Source of the DNA: UBA6623 sp965238125
Lineage (GTDB): Bacteria; Acidobacteriota; Terriglobia; Bryobacterales; UBA6623
DNA length: 64,000 nucleotides
Direction of reading: 5' to 3'
Assembly (NCBI GenBank): GCA_965238125.1
Contig: OZ250179.1
Coordinates: forward strand, 4,154,001-4,218,000
The notes under the pieces are model-generated. The model made no database searches, had not been told where the DNA came from, and worked only from the letters and a program-made list of their open reading frames with translations. The position numbers and the translations under genes were made by a program. Positions within the stretch are counted from its first letter, which is position 1. The number at the start of each line of letters is the position of its first letter. Below, piece after piece: positions 17,927 through 26,351 of this stretch.

Positions 17927-18055
17927 TACTGACTTCCTAAAACGAGGGGCAGGCATGACATCAGAGCACGGAAACCAAAGTCTTGATTGACCAGATTCGA
18001 TCACCCATGCAATAGCAAAAAGGAATTCCCCCTTAGCTGCAGGATTCACCTCCCA

Positions 18056-18241
18056 CTAGTGCCCACGGGACATCTCATCACCGGAACCCGTTCGGAGGTG
18101 CCAACCTCGTACGTTGTGCCGAACGAGTCCGATGACCTCTTTGATAAACATTGCGATGCCAACAGCGACGACGATAGTGAAGAACGGTGTGAGCACAAAG
18201 GCCACCACGGTAAGAAAGGCTATCAAGAGATCGATGGTCAT
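18056..18241 (-). CDS. Small membrane protein
   Basis: 61 residues from ATG at 18241 with a GGGGGG-type site just upstream. One long hydrophobic stretch (about residues 4-36: LLIAFLTVVAFVLTPF, then FTIVVAVGIAMFI) could form one or two transmembrane helices, followed by a short charged tail. No family recognised. It sits between two CBS genes on the same strand and may form a unit with them. Confidence 0.5.
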   Translation of the reverse strand: MTIDLLIAFLTVVAFVLTPFFTIVVAVGIAMFIKEVIGLVRHNVRGWHLRTGSGDEMSRGH

Positions 18242-18423
18242 ACCGTCCCCCCTGATGTTGCTGGCAAACCGCGTGCCAGAGGTCTCCAAAGACCGCTTCC
18301 AAGATGAACCAAAAGCGCTGTTACCCGGATCCACCCGACCCGCATCCAACGCACCTACGCGGTGCTCTTCTTGCGTGTTCATCACTTGGCGGTCCGGTCT
18401 AATCGGCCTGAGTCATGTGAGCT

Positions 18424-18648
18424 TCAGGCTCCTACAACCACGAGCACCCCTCCGGCACCCGATTGGATCATCGCGTCAAGGGCGTCGACTACCGGGGTTT
18501 CAGGCCCTGCCGGCGGTGGTGATTCTAGATAGCTCAGCGTACTGATGGCGCAGAGAAGCGTCTCGTTATCGAGCTGCCTCGTGGGAGGTCCCAGAGCTTC
18601 TTCATACATGTTCAGATCTTCTTCGTAGCCAGTGTACCGTGCAGCCAA
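18424..18648 (-). pseudogene. CBS-domain protein, truncated paralogue
   Basis: 74 codons. The N-terminus GYEEDLNMYEEALGPP and LDNETLL repeat the start of the 17390-17926 protein almost exactly. The first CBS motif (TPVVDALDAMIQSGAGGVLVV) then stops at a TAG shortly before the expected second half. It appears to be a duplicated and truncated copy. Upstream is an AT-rich stretch (18655-18720) that probably held its promoter. Confidence 0.65.
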
Positions 18649-18790
18649 GCAATTGAAAAATAGACAATTTCTTATTGATCCATAGATTTTTTAAATGTAT
18701 GATCGAGGCATCATGAAGTGGCTCAACTAACCATCACCTGCTCTACTTTTGGGTCGTTGGGAAAAAGGGGACGATCACGGCTGCATGTGA
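18649..18790. other. AT-rich passenger flank
   Basis: 142 bp between the truncated CBS gene and the right end of IS copy 2. It is unusually AT-rich for this window (for example around 18655-18710) and holds no gene. The last 5 bp, TGTGA, are not repeated beyond the other end of copy 2. Confidence 0.5.
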
Positions 18791-20456
18791 CCAGGATTTC
18801 CATTTTGGCCCTGGCACGGTCACAGGATACACCCCCGCTGCGCCGAATACCACGTCTTTTCGCGCTGAACCCTGCACATCACCTCCGCCGGTAGGCGCCA
18901 GGGCTCGTCCGTCCGCTCACAGACGTTGATTGAGCGGACTGAACGGCGCTCCGGCCGACACTGCTCCCTGCGAAACCTTTTTGGAGCCAAAAACTGTTGA
19001 TCCTCGCCCGGGCAACGCTACCCACCCGGCACAGGCAGCGCCCAGATCCTATGCAGCATGTCGCCGAACAGCCGCCGGTTCAGATGTCCTTCGGCCAACA
19101 GCAGCCAATAGTACCGCGCATGCTTGACCAGCCTACCGCCCGTCTTCATCAGCCGCTGTTGCAAGCTCGTCAGCGACCAGCTCTTGATCCGTTGCGGCAG
19201 CCCGAGCCTCCGCCATAGGTTCCCCAGGTTATAGGCCAGCACGCTGAGTTGCAGCCGCACTTCGTTGGCCCGGAACCGATGGCATGACAGCCTTGTCCAA
19301 TGCGTCGCTTGTTTGCCTTCCTTGATCCACTGCTCCGCCGTGCCGCGCTTGTTGTAGAACCGCACCAGCGAGCGGCTCGGCAAGGCCATGCTCGTGACGA
19401 TGAAACCGACGCGAGGAAACAACTCACCTTGGTGATGCTCGACCTTCGCAACAACCCGCCGGGACTTCGACCAGCTCGCGGCCTGATACCGAAAGCTCCT
19501 GTAGCGCACCAGGGGCTTTGCGCTCGGCCTGCCCGGCGGACGAAACAGGATATCTTCGATCTCCAGCTCCAGGCTCTTGTTGGCCGGGATGCGAATCACG
19601 TAGTCCACGCCGCGCTCCTCCAACGTCTCGTAAATATCCGGCTTGGCGAAGGCGGCATCGGCCCGGAACGTCACCTGTTTGCCCTCCGCCTGTTGGCGTT
19701 CGATTTCCGGCAGCAGCAGCTCGTCCCAGTCCTCGGCGCTGGACACGTTGCCCGGTCGCAACTTTGCCGCCAAGCAATCGCCGTGCTGGTTGAACAGCAA
19801 CAGTGGGTGGTAGCAGACCGACTCGAAGTGGCCGTTGTAGGCGCTGCCTTCCTGCCGGCCGTGGACGGGGCTCTCGGTAGAGTCCATGTCCAGCACGACG
19901 CACTCGGAGTCATCACCGGCCTCGGCTTGCGCGATCAACTCGCGGTTCACCGCCATCAGCCCGATCAGATTCTCGTCGCCGGCGAGCATGGCGGTCTCGA
20001 AGCTCTGCAGCCGGGAGGTCAGCGCCGCGCCGCGATCCCAGTTCTTCTTCGAGCCAATCAGCCGAAAGGTTGGATCGGCGGAGATACGAACGGCGTCGTT
20101 GAGATCCTCGTAGCCCGCCAAGCGGGAGTAGACCGACTGTCGCAGCAGATCGACGAACGGGAACTTCTTGTTCGAGCCTTGCCGCGAATCCGTCAGATGC
20201 TCGTCTATCAGCTTGCCTAGTCCGAGTCGTTCGTCCAGTTCGCGAATGAGAATCAGCCCGCCATCCGAGGTGACTCGCGATCCTTGGAAATCGACCTTGA
20301 GAAATCCATTGAAGGTGAGCTGAAACGGTTTGTTTTCTTTTTCACCCATTGGGTGTTGATCTCCTCAGCGCCTTGAGTGCTTTCAAGCCCGCATAAATAA
20401 AGGCGTCCGAGTCCACCCGATGGTTAGCAGAACCGAAACTAAAGTGGAAATCCGGG
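18791..20456 (-). mobile_element. IS1380-family copy 2 (type B), complete
   Basis: 1,666 bp with terminal inverted repeats CCCGGATTTCCACTTTAG (left, reverse strand, ending at 20456) and CCAGGATTTCCATTTTGG (right, from 18791), 15 of 18 matching. The flanks TGTGA and TCCAA differ, so this copy has no target duplication of its own. TCCAA instead pairs with the far end of the 4.8-kb unit. Confidence 0.92.
19018..20349 (-). CDS. IS1380-family transposase (copy 2)
   Basis: 443-residue DDE transposase, full family length. N-terminal VTSDGGLILIRELDE and DLLRQSVYSRLAGYEDLND; catalytic Asp in LDMDSTESPVHG, Asp in FRADAAF, Glu in GTAEQWIKEGK; C-terminal LSVLAYNLGNLWRRL. It differs from type A copies at scattered positions (EHLTDSRQGS, SRLQSFETAM). 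Intact and plausibly active; candidate to have moved the 4.8-kb unit. Confidence 0.95.
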   Translation of the reverse strand: MGEKENKPFQLTFNGFLKVDFQGSRVTSDGGLILIRELDERLGLGKLIDEHLTDSRQGSNKKFPFVDLLRQSVYSRLAGYEDLNDAVRISADPTFRLIGSKKNWDRGAALTSRLQSFETAMLAGDENLIGLMAVNRELIAQAEAGDDSECVVLDMDSTESPVHGRQEGSAYNGHFESVCYHPLLLFNQHGDCLAAKLRPGNVSSAEDWDELLLPEIERQQAEGKQVTFRADAAFAKPDIYETLEERGVDYVIRIPANKSLELEIEDILFRPPGRPSAKPLVRYRSFRYQAASWSKSRRVVAKVEHHQGELFPRVGFIVTSMALPSRSLVRFYNKRGTAEQWIKEGKQATHWTRLSCHRFRANEVRLQLSVLAYNLGNLWRRLGLPQRIKSWSLTSLQQRLMKTGGRLVKHARYYWLLLAEGHLNRRLFGDMLHRIWALPVPGG

Positions 20457-21398
20457 TCCAAAGGGCGACGCCGTCGAATCTGCGGGGTTGATCTCCAGCG
20501 TTCGACCCCCGTGGTTCGGACTCTCGACCGGTCGCGGATAGATTCGATATTCCGGGATCGGGTCCGCGTCGGCGACCCAATCGATTCGTGTCCAAACCTG
20601 CCCCGACTGAGCGTCCACCGTGAAGTCATAGTAGTGATCGCTGGATGTATCCAACTGAAAATTCCAGACCAGGCGCGTCTGACCCCGTCGCACGCCGAGC
20701 CACATCAGCCGCGGACCGAGTGGTTCGAGCGAGGAGTTCAGGCCCAGGTGCTCGGAGGCGCTCTCGGCTGCCTCGACGGAGGTCACAGACGGCTGAGGTC
20801 CCGCACCCCCGGTCGCCACATCAGGCAGAAAAGCATTGTTCACGCTCAGAATGCTTCCGTCGCGATTGACGTTGAACTGTAGCTGGCCGTTATAGACGGG
20901 CAGACCTTGGTGCGTCTGCCGGAGGTAGAGGTGAGTCGCCCCGGTCACCTGGCTGAAGACGCTGTCGGTGACCTCGTAACCTCTGACATCGTCAGCCGTC
21001 AGCCCCAACGCGACCGCGTGCTCGGCCAGGAACGAGGCCGCGATATCGTTGACGCTGCTGGTGGAATCCGCCGCGGTCAGATAGCCGCCGCGATTCCAGA
21101 GCTTCCGCGTGGCGCCCGTCGTGCGATCGAAACTCGCGGATAGGTCACCCGTCGAATTGCCCAGCGCGTCCAGCGCCTGAGACTGTTCCGGCGTCGGCGG
21201 AAAGTTGATCTGCGCGTTTAAATCCGTGCGCGCGTCGAAATTGCGCGACTGCGCCCCCAGGACGCCTATAAAAGCGAGCGCCGGCACAAGAACCTTGACG
21301 CAGGCGCAGCCGAGGCCCTGCATCCCTAGTTCCGTGAATACGCTCCGTCCCGAGAGAAAGCCGGCCTTGATCAATTCTCCCCTCCCGCGATTGTTCAT
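20457..21398 (-). pseudogene. M36 metallopeptidase, signal and propeptide half, separated by insertion
   Basis: 314 codons ending ...NPADSTASPFG at the insertion border. The start at 21398 (ATG with AGGAAAG upstream) is favoured; an internal ATG at 21323 would begin the hydrophobic signal segment directly (CVKVLVPALAFIGVLGAQ). The rest is the FTP-type propeptide of M36 enzymes (YLRQTHQGLPVYNGQLQFNV, then YRIYPRPVESPNHGGR). Joined to 13978-15651 it gives an 871-aa secreted zinc peptidase. As it stands, translation runs on for six codons into the IS. Confidence 0.88.
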
Positions 21399-21670
21399 CG
21401 TGAACTTTCCTTTCCCGGGCACGCCCCGAGGGGGGCCGTAAATCAAGCTCAGTTCGTCCAGGCGTACCAGGCGTTTACGATCGTAACACGCGGCTCCGGC
21501 TAAGTAAATACCTTTAGGCTTGTTCAGCGCTAAGCTGTATTGCTAAGCCACGACAAGGTACATGCAATTCAACTCTCCAACTCGAACGGTTTCTTCAAGA
21601 TCCTCATTACAAAGAACTCGGCGTTCCAGCCTCGCATAACCCGAATCGCCGGGACAGAGATGGGATGAGA

Positions 21671-21768
21671 GGCTGGTCGCTTGGAGCCGGGAAGCGGTAG
21701 GCTACCGGCAGCAGCGCACTTCTCCACAAGGGAGGTGCAATGGATTTTTGAAAAGGAGGCGACCAGCC
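21671..21768 (+). promoter_or_regulatory. Structured 5' leader of the IS110 transposase, possible bridge RNA region
   Basis: GGCTGGTCGC (21671-21680) is exactly complementary to GCGACCAGCC (21759-21768), which lies between the ribosome-binding site AAGGAGG and the ATG. A second stem CGGTA-GGC-TACCG lies inside the loop. IS110 elements encode a non-coding bridge RNA in such flanks (family knowledge). The pairing could belong to that RNA or control translation. Confidence 0.5.
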
Positions 21769-22965
21769 ATGAAGAAGAATAGCAAACAACAGACCGACAA
21801 GAACCAAACCGACAAACACCAAACCAAGAAAGCCGACAGCTCACAAGCGAAGACCCGCCAACTCACCCAGCTCGAACAACAGTTGGCGCAACAACGCATC
21901 CAGATGCAAAAAGACAACGAAATTTGCGCCGTCGCCGGCGTCGACATCGGCGACAAACGTTGCTTCGTACGGCTCACCGACCTCGCCGGCGAAAGCCTCG
22001 AGGAATGCCAAGTCCCCACCCGCCCGGAGGCCTTGGATCGCTGGTTCCGCCGTTGGCCGCGGCTGCGCATTGTGATCGAAACCGGCAGCCACAGCAACTG
22101 GATTCGCCGCCGCCTGGCCGCCCTCGCCCACGACGTGCTCGTCGCCGACGCGCGGCAATTGCGTTTAATCAGCCAATCCGACTCGAAAAACGACCGCAAC
22201 GACGCCTATTGGTTGGCCGAGCTGGGACGCACCAACCCGGCCCTGTTGAATCCCGTCGCGCCGCGCAAGCTCGAGACCGAACAACAACGCACGTTGTTGC
22301 GGGCGCGCGAGGCCGTGCTCGAGTGCCGCACGAAATTGAAAGGGAGTTTGCGCGGCATGGCGAAGTCGCACGGCATCCGCTTGGGCCGATGCGCCCAGAA
22401 CCAATGGGTCGAGCGCGTCCGGGAGGCCTGCCCCGAGGTGTTGCACGCGGCGTTGTTGGGGGTGGCGACACAAATCGAAAGCCTCGGCGCGACGATCCGC
22501 GAATATGACAAACAAATCGTCGCGTTGGGCAAGCAATACGCAGCGGTCGAGCGGCTACGAACGATCGGAGGGGTGGGGCCGCTGACGGCGTTGACGTTCG
22601 TGTTGGCGCTCGACAACGACCCGGGCCGCGTGAAGCGTTCGCGGCAGGTCGGCGCGCTGGTGGGGCTGCGTCCCAAGCAACGCCAATCGGGCGAGCGGTC
22701 ACTGCGGCTGGGCGTGACGAAATCGGGAGATCCGCTGCTGCGGCGGACGTTGATTCAGTGCGCGCACTGGGTGCTGGGGCCGTTCGGGACCGACTCCACG
22801 CTCAGGCGCTGGGGTTTGGGTTTGGCGGCGCGCGGCGGAGGACATGCGAAGAAGCGGGCGGTGGTGGCGGTGGCGCGCAAGTTGGCGGTGCTGATGCATG
22901 TGTTGTGGGTGAAACAAGAAAACTACGATCCGCTGCACGGGCTGACGGAAACGGTTTCCCCATAA
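21769..22965 (+). CDS. IS110-family transposase (DEDD recombinase)
   Basis: 398 residues from ATG at 21769 (AAGGAGG upstream; an earlier ATG at 21748 lacks a site). A Lys/Gln-rich N-terminal stretch precedes the RuvC-like DEDD domain: D in AGVDIGDK, E in IVIETGSHS, and SDSKNDRNDAYWLAELGR. The C-terminal Transposase_20 domain has RLRTIGGVGPLTALTF, VGALVGLRPKQRQSGE and GDPLLRRTLIQ with its serine-containing context. These enzymes are guided by an element-encoded bridge RNA. I could not fix the element ends. The gene is complete and shows no frameshift. Confidence 0.93.
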   Translation: MKKNSKQQTDKNQTDKHQTKKADSSQAKTRQLTQLEQQLAQQRIQMQKDNEICAVAGVDIGDKRCFVRLTDLAGESLEECQVPTRPEALDRWFRRWPRLRIVIETGSHSNWIRRRLAALAHDVLVADARQLRLISQSDSKNDRNDAYWLAELGRTNPALLNPVAPRKLETEQQRTLLRAREAVLECRTKLKGSLRGMAKSHGIRLGRCAQNQWVERVREACPEVLHAALLGVATQIESLGATIREYDKQIVALGKQYAAVERLRTIGGVGPLTALTFVLALDNDPGRVKRSRQVGALVGLRPKQRQSGERSLRLGVTKSGDPLLRRTLIQCAHWVLGPFGTDSTLRRWGLGLAARGGGHAKKRAVVAVARKLAVLMHVLWVKQENYDPLHGLTETVSP

Positions 22966-23497
22966 GGCAGGGACGATGAGGCGCAGTCGGCGGCAACGGT
23001 TTCGGATGAAGCAACGTGATGAGGACATCCGCGAGCCCCCTAACGGGGACTCGGCGGCAAGAAGATTCCTGTTGAAAGGAAGGGAGTAGGGGATTGGGCG
23101 GACGAAGCGAGGCCGCGGCGGAGAATCGAGATCGTGTCACGGTGACTGCGGGCTCTGGGCAGGCAGGCCGATTCTTTCGAGGATGGGTCGAAGCCGCAAC
23201 AGAGAGAGCAGCGCCGAAAGACCGGACCCCAACCAGCAGAGGTCAACAACGAGACCGATAACACTGCGAATGGAAGCCCGGTCCTCAACGCGCCGCAAGG
23301 CATGAGGACCCGGGCCGGATCCGACAAACCGACCAACGCCTCCCAACGACCGCCCTTGACAAGCGACCCACCTCTCATGGAAGCCCAGAGCGCAAGCGAC
23401 GGGCCAAACGACGCGCCCTACCTCCGATAGCGGAGCCCTTCCACGATGGCCGATAATATGAACCCGCCCCTCCGCCAAAAAGGACTCCGCGTTCCCC
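22966..23497. other. Non-coding region downstream of the IS110 transposase
   Basis: 532 bp without a credible gene; a minus-strand frame of 128 codons (23137-23523) overlaps the next gene's start and shows no family features. The first part is probably the right non-coding end of the IS110 element. The last ~60 bp hold the leader of the enolase-superfamily gene. No clear inverted repeats, as expected for IS110. Confidence 0.5.
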
Positions 23498-24616
23498 ATG
23501 AAGATCACCGACGTTGAAGCCATCTATCTACGCCTTCCCGATGTCAAGGAGCAATGCGACAGCGGTCAAGACGCCCTGATCGTCAAAGTCTCAACCGACG
23601 CCGGCATCACCGGAATCGGCGAAGTCGATTCCGCCCCCCTCGCCGTCAAGGGCGCGATCGAGGGACCTTATTCGCACAGCGTGACCTGCGGGCTGCGCGA
23701 GCTTGTCGTCGGCGAGGACCCTTTCGAAACCGAACGCCTGTGGTACAAGATGTACCGCCAAAACACCTATGGCGGCCGCCGCGGAGTCGGCTTCCACGCC
23801 ATCAGCGGCATCGATCTGGCGCTGTGGGACATCAAGGGCAAGGCTCTCGGACAGCCCATCTGGAAGCTTCTCGGCGGCGGATTTCACAAGAAAATCCGTC
23901 CTTACGCGAGCATGCTTTGGGGATCGACCCCCGCCAAGACCAGGGAACTCGCGGAGCGCTTCCGCGACCGCGGATTCACGGCCGTCAAGTTCGGCTGGGA
24001 GCCGATGGGCGAGGATGAGAAGACCGACATTGCCTTGGTCCGCGAGGCTCGTAAGGGGCTGGGCGACGATATCGATCTGCTCGTCGACGCCGGCCTGGTT
24101 TGGGACGCCAAGACGGCGATCCGGCGCGCTCGAGCGTTTTCCGAATACAACGTCTTTTGGATCGAGGAACCGCTGCTGCCCGACGACTACGAGGGCTACC
24201 GCAAGCTCGCCGAAGCCACCGACATCCGCATCGCCGCGGGGGAAGAAGAAAGCAACCGCTCGTCATTCATCGAGCTGATGGACCGCGGCCGCGTCGACAT
24301 CATCCAAGTCGACCTGACCCGCGTCGGCGGCTTCACCGAAGCCATGAAGGTAGCCTCGCTCGCCGTCGACCGCGGCATCCCCGTGGTGAACCACGGCTTC
24401 ACGACCTACATCAACGTGGCGGCCGCGCTGCACTTCCTCAACTCGATACCGAATTCATTCATCCTCGAGTTCGTCGCCGAGGAAGAGACCACCCTGCGCG
24501 ACTACGTGACTAAGCAGAAGATCGTCGCCAAGGATGGTTATCTCGACATTCCGAGCGAACCGGGTCTCGGGGTCGAGTTGGACGAGGAAGCCATCGCGAA
24601 ATACCGCGTAGCGTGA
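23498..24616 (+). CDS. Mandelate racemase / muconate lactonising enzyme family protein
   Basis: 372 residues, enolase superfamily, MR subgroup-like. An N-terminal capping domain precedes a TIM barrel. Catalytic candidates: K164 (AVKFGW), metal ligands D197 (VDAG), E223 (WIEEP) and the Glu of AAGEEE (about 249), and the general base H299 (VVNHGF). Such enzymes dehydrate or epimerise sugar acids (galactarate, gluconate and others); the specificity is not readable. It stands alone after the IS110 element, and a two-hairpin repeat begins right at its stop codon. Confidence 0.9.
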   Translation: MKITDVEAIYLRLPDVKEQCDSGQDALIVKVSTDAGITGIGEVDSAPLAVKGAIEGPYSHSVTCGLRELVVGEDPFETERLWYKMYRQNTYGGRRGVGFHAISGIDLALWDIKGKALGQPIWKLLGGGFHKKIRPYASMLWGSTPAKTRELAERFRDRGFTAVKFGWEPMGEDEKTDIALVREARKGLGDDIDLLVDAGLVWDAKTAIRRARAFSEYNVFWIEEPLLPDDYEGYRKLAEATDIRIAAGEEESNRSSFIELMDRGRVDIIQVDLTRVGGFTEAMKVASLAVDRGIPVVNHGFTTYINVAAALHFLNSIPNSFILEFVAEEETTLRDYVTKQKIVAKDGYLDIPSEPGLGVELDEEAIAKYRVA

Positions 24617-24666
24617 AGTGGCGCACGCTTCCAAGCGTGCCGTGTCGCCATTCGTGGCGACATGTC
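24617..24666 (+). repeat. Dispersed two-hairpin (REP-like) repeat, copy C
   Basis: The most regular copy: GCACGCTT-CC-AAGCGTGC (perfect 8-bp stem), then GTCGCCA-TTCG-TGGCGAC (perfect 7-bp stem with a UUCG loop). It overlaps the 3' end of the upstream gene and lies between convergent genes. Confidence 0.78.
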
Positions 24667-24715
24667 TTGGTCGCAACTTCACCCGGAAGGATGACGCCGC
24701 GAAGCCAACTACGCG

Positions 24716-25021
24716 TCAGCCGAAATCCTTGACCGCCTCTTCGATCGCCAGCCCGGCCGTCGCGAGGTCTTCCGGCACCATCGCGGGCGTTACTTCGATG
24801 GAAGCGTTCAAAGTAAGGAACCAAGGTTCCGCAAGCGCCGGCAAGTCCGAGGGATTGTCCATATTGACAAAAAGCAATGCCGTCCTCTGACCACCCTCAG
24901 CGACAAAATAGGCCGCCTCCGGCTTGATCCGTTCGAGAATCTTAGGGATGACTTGAAACCCCTCCCGCGCCGCCTTGTTCGCCGTTTCGACGGGAAACGA
25001 TACCTTCATGAAAAATCGCAT
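24716..25021 (-). CDS. Conserved small protein of unknown function
   Basis: 101 residues from ATG at 25021 (AGGAGG upstream); a second ATG four codons later is also possible. The sequence MRFFMKVSFPVETANKA, then EAAYFVAEGGQRTALLFVNM and AEPWFLTLNASIEVTP suggests a small alpha/beta dimeric-barrel type fold. I recall similar uncharacterised proteins of about this length but no known function. Monocistronic, convergent with the enolase-superfamily gene. Confidence 0.7.
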   Translation of the reverse strand: MRFFMKVSFPVETANKAAREGFQVIPKILERIKPEAAYFVAEGGQRTALLFVNMDNPSDLPALAEPWFLTLNASIEVTPAMVPEDLATAGLAIEEAVKDFG

Positions 25022-25104
25022 TATGAGCCTCCTGGGGCTGTCACCAGCCTTCCGAGATGGTAACAAGTTTGGAAAGGCGAGGGAGCGGGCCGGATTCCGC
25101 CGAC

Positions 25105-26346
25105 TTACACTTTGCGCAGGCGCCGCAGAAGCTGTTCGAGTGCGGTTTGAGCGGCTAGGGTTCTCACGAAGCCGCGATCGCCCGGGAACCGACGGTGGAA
25201 GACTTCGACGTCGCCCTCGGGACCGCCGACACCGATGTAAACGGTACCGATCGGGGTTTCATCCGTGCCGCCGTCGGGGCCGGCAAAGCCCGTGATCGAA
25301 ACCGCTGTCGACGAGCCCGCTTTCCGCTTGGCCGCCGCTGTCATGGCGGCCGCCGTCTCTTCGCTGACCGAGCCGTGCTCGGCGATCACAGCCTCGGGGA
25401 CTCCCAGCCACGCTTTCTTCGCGCTTTCGTTGTAGCTGACCCAGCCGCCTACAAAATAATCGGAGCTGCCCGGGACCGCGGTTAGCCGCTCGGCCAACAA
25501 CCCCCCCGTGCAGCTCTCCGCCACGGCCACCGTGAGCCCCAACGCCCGAAGACGCTGACCCACAATCTCCTCGATCGACTCGGCCCCGCGGGTGTAGATG
25601 TTGTCGCCCAGTTCAGCATCCACCTTCTCGGCCAACGCCTCGGCGACGGCTCGGGCTTGCTCGACGGTCGAGCCGCGAGCGCGCAAATGGATCTGGATAT
25701 CCCCCGGTGCCGCGAGAATCGTTGTCGCCACGTCGGGCTCGGCGGAATAGATCGGGCCGATACGCTCGTCGAGCTCCGATTCGGGGACCCCGGCGACGCG
25801 CATCACGATCGTGAAGTATTGATAGGGCGACTCGATGCGTTCCAGCCGCGGCATGCATTCGTTGTCGACCATCGGCTCGAGTTCCCGCGGCGGCCCCGGC
25901 AGCAAGATGAGAATGCCCGCCTCGTCCTCGAGCCATTGTCCCGGGGCGGTTCCCTTGGGGTTGTCGAGAATCTCGGCTCCTTCGAGGATGTAGCCCTGCC
26001 GGCGGTTCACTTCGGCCATCTTGCGCCCGCGGCGCAGGAAGCGCTCGCGAATCAGCTCGACGATGTGCTCGTGGTAAACCAATCCCCGGCCGACAGCGTC
26101 GCACACAGCGTCGCGCGTGACATCGTCGAGAGTGGGGCCGAGCCCTCCGGTGAGAACGACGAGGCGAGATGATTGCCGCGCCCGCCGTATTTCTTCGCTC
26201 AGACGTTCGCGGTCGTCGCCGACGATCGATTTCCGGACGACTTCGATACCTCGTTCGTTCAATTTCCGGGTAAGAAACAGCGAATTCGTATCGATCCGTT
26301 GCGGAGTAAGCAACTCCGATCCGACGGCGATAATTTCCGCGGTCAC
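25105..26346 (-). CDS. cinA: CinA-like protein (MoaB/MogA-type domain plus NMN deamidase domain)
   Basis: 413 residues from a GTG start at 26346. The N-terminal COG1058 domain has TAEIIAVGSELL, LTGGLGPTLDDVT and LPGPPRELEPM. The C-terminal PncC/CinA domain (from about residue 255) has VAVAESCTGGLLAERLT and SITGFAGPDGGT. The C-terminal part deamidates nicotinamide mononucleotide for NAD recycling and the N-terminal part is an ADP-ribose pyrophosphatase-like module. The GTG is 5 nt after the stop of the upstream NHL-repeat gene, so translation is probably coupled. The long in-frame upstream extension is Arg-rich shadow of that gene. Confidence 0.93.
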   Translation of the reverse strand: MTAEIIAVGSELLTPQRIDTNSLFLTRKLNERGIEVVRKSIVGDDRERLSEEIRRARQSSRLVVLTGGLGPTLDDVTRDAVCDAVGRGLVYHEHIVELIRERFLRRGRKMAEVNRRQGYILEGAEILDNPKGTAPGQWLEDEAGILILLPGPPRELEPMVDNECMPRLERIESPYQYFTIVMRVAGVPESELDERIGPIYSAEPDVATTILAAPGDIQIHLRARGSTVEQARAVAEALAEKVDAELGDNIYTRGAESIEEIVGQRLRALGLTVAVAESCTGGLLAERLTAVPGSSDYFVGGWVSYNESAKKAWLGVPEAVIAEHGSVSEETAAAMTAAAKRKAGSSTAVSITGFAGPDGGTDETPIGTVYIGVGGPEGDVEVFHRRFPGDRGFVRTLAAQTALEQLLRRLRKV

Positions 26347-26351
26347 GAGAT

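Larger units (their letters stand above)
15657..20456. mobile_element. 4.8-kb composite insertion (IS1380-family mobilised unit) in the M36 gene
   Basis: Exactly 4,800 bp flanked by the 5-bp direct repeat TCCAA (15652-15656 and 20457-20461). The right edge is the genuine left inverted repeat of IS1380 copy 2. The left edge is not an IS end but internal transposase sequence in reverse (starting CGCGAATCC), resembling the true end CCCGGATTT at five of the first seven bases. Between them lie a truncated IS copy, the solo end of another, and CBS-domain and small membrane-protein genes. Order from the right: IRL, transposase, IRR, passenger, surrogate end. That is the arrangement known for one-ended mobilisation by ISEcp1, a member of the same family. 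Confidence 0.8.

Noticed and set aside
19300..20220. 306-codon frame opposite transposase copy 2 (repeated in copy 4)
   Set aside because: Repeats only because the IS is repeated; it is antisense to an intact DDE transposase.
15657..20456. Classical composite transposon bounded by two complete IS copies
   Set aside because: Copy 1 lacks its left end and the left border is not an IS terminus, so two-ended composite transposition cannot explain the TCCAA duplication.
23137..23523. 128-codon minus-strand frame downstream of the IS110 transposase
   Set aside because: Overlaps the start of the enolase-superfamily gene, has no domain features, and most likely lies in IS110 non-coding sequence.
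756..24666. Two-hairpin repeats as ordinary intrinsic terminators
   Set aside because: No T-run follows the stems and two of the three copies lie upstream of divergent genes.
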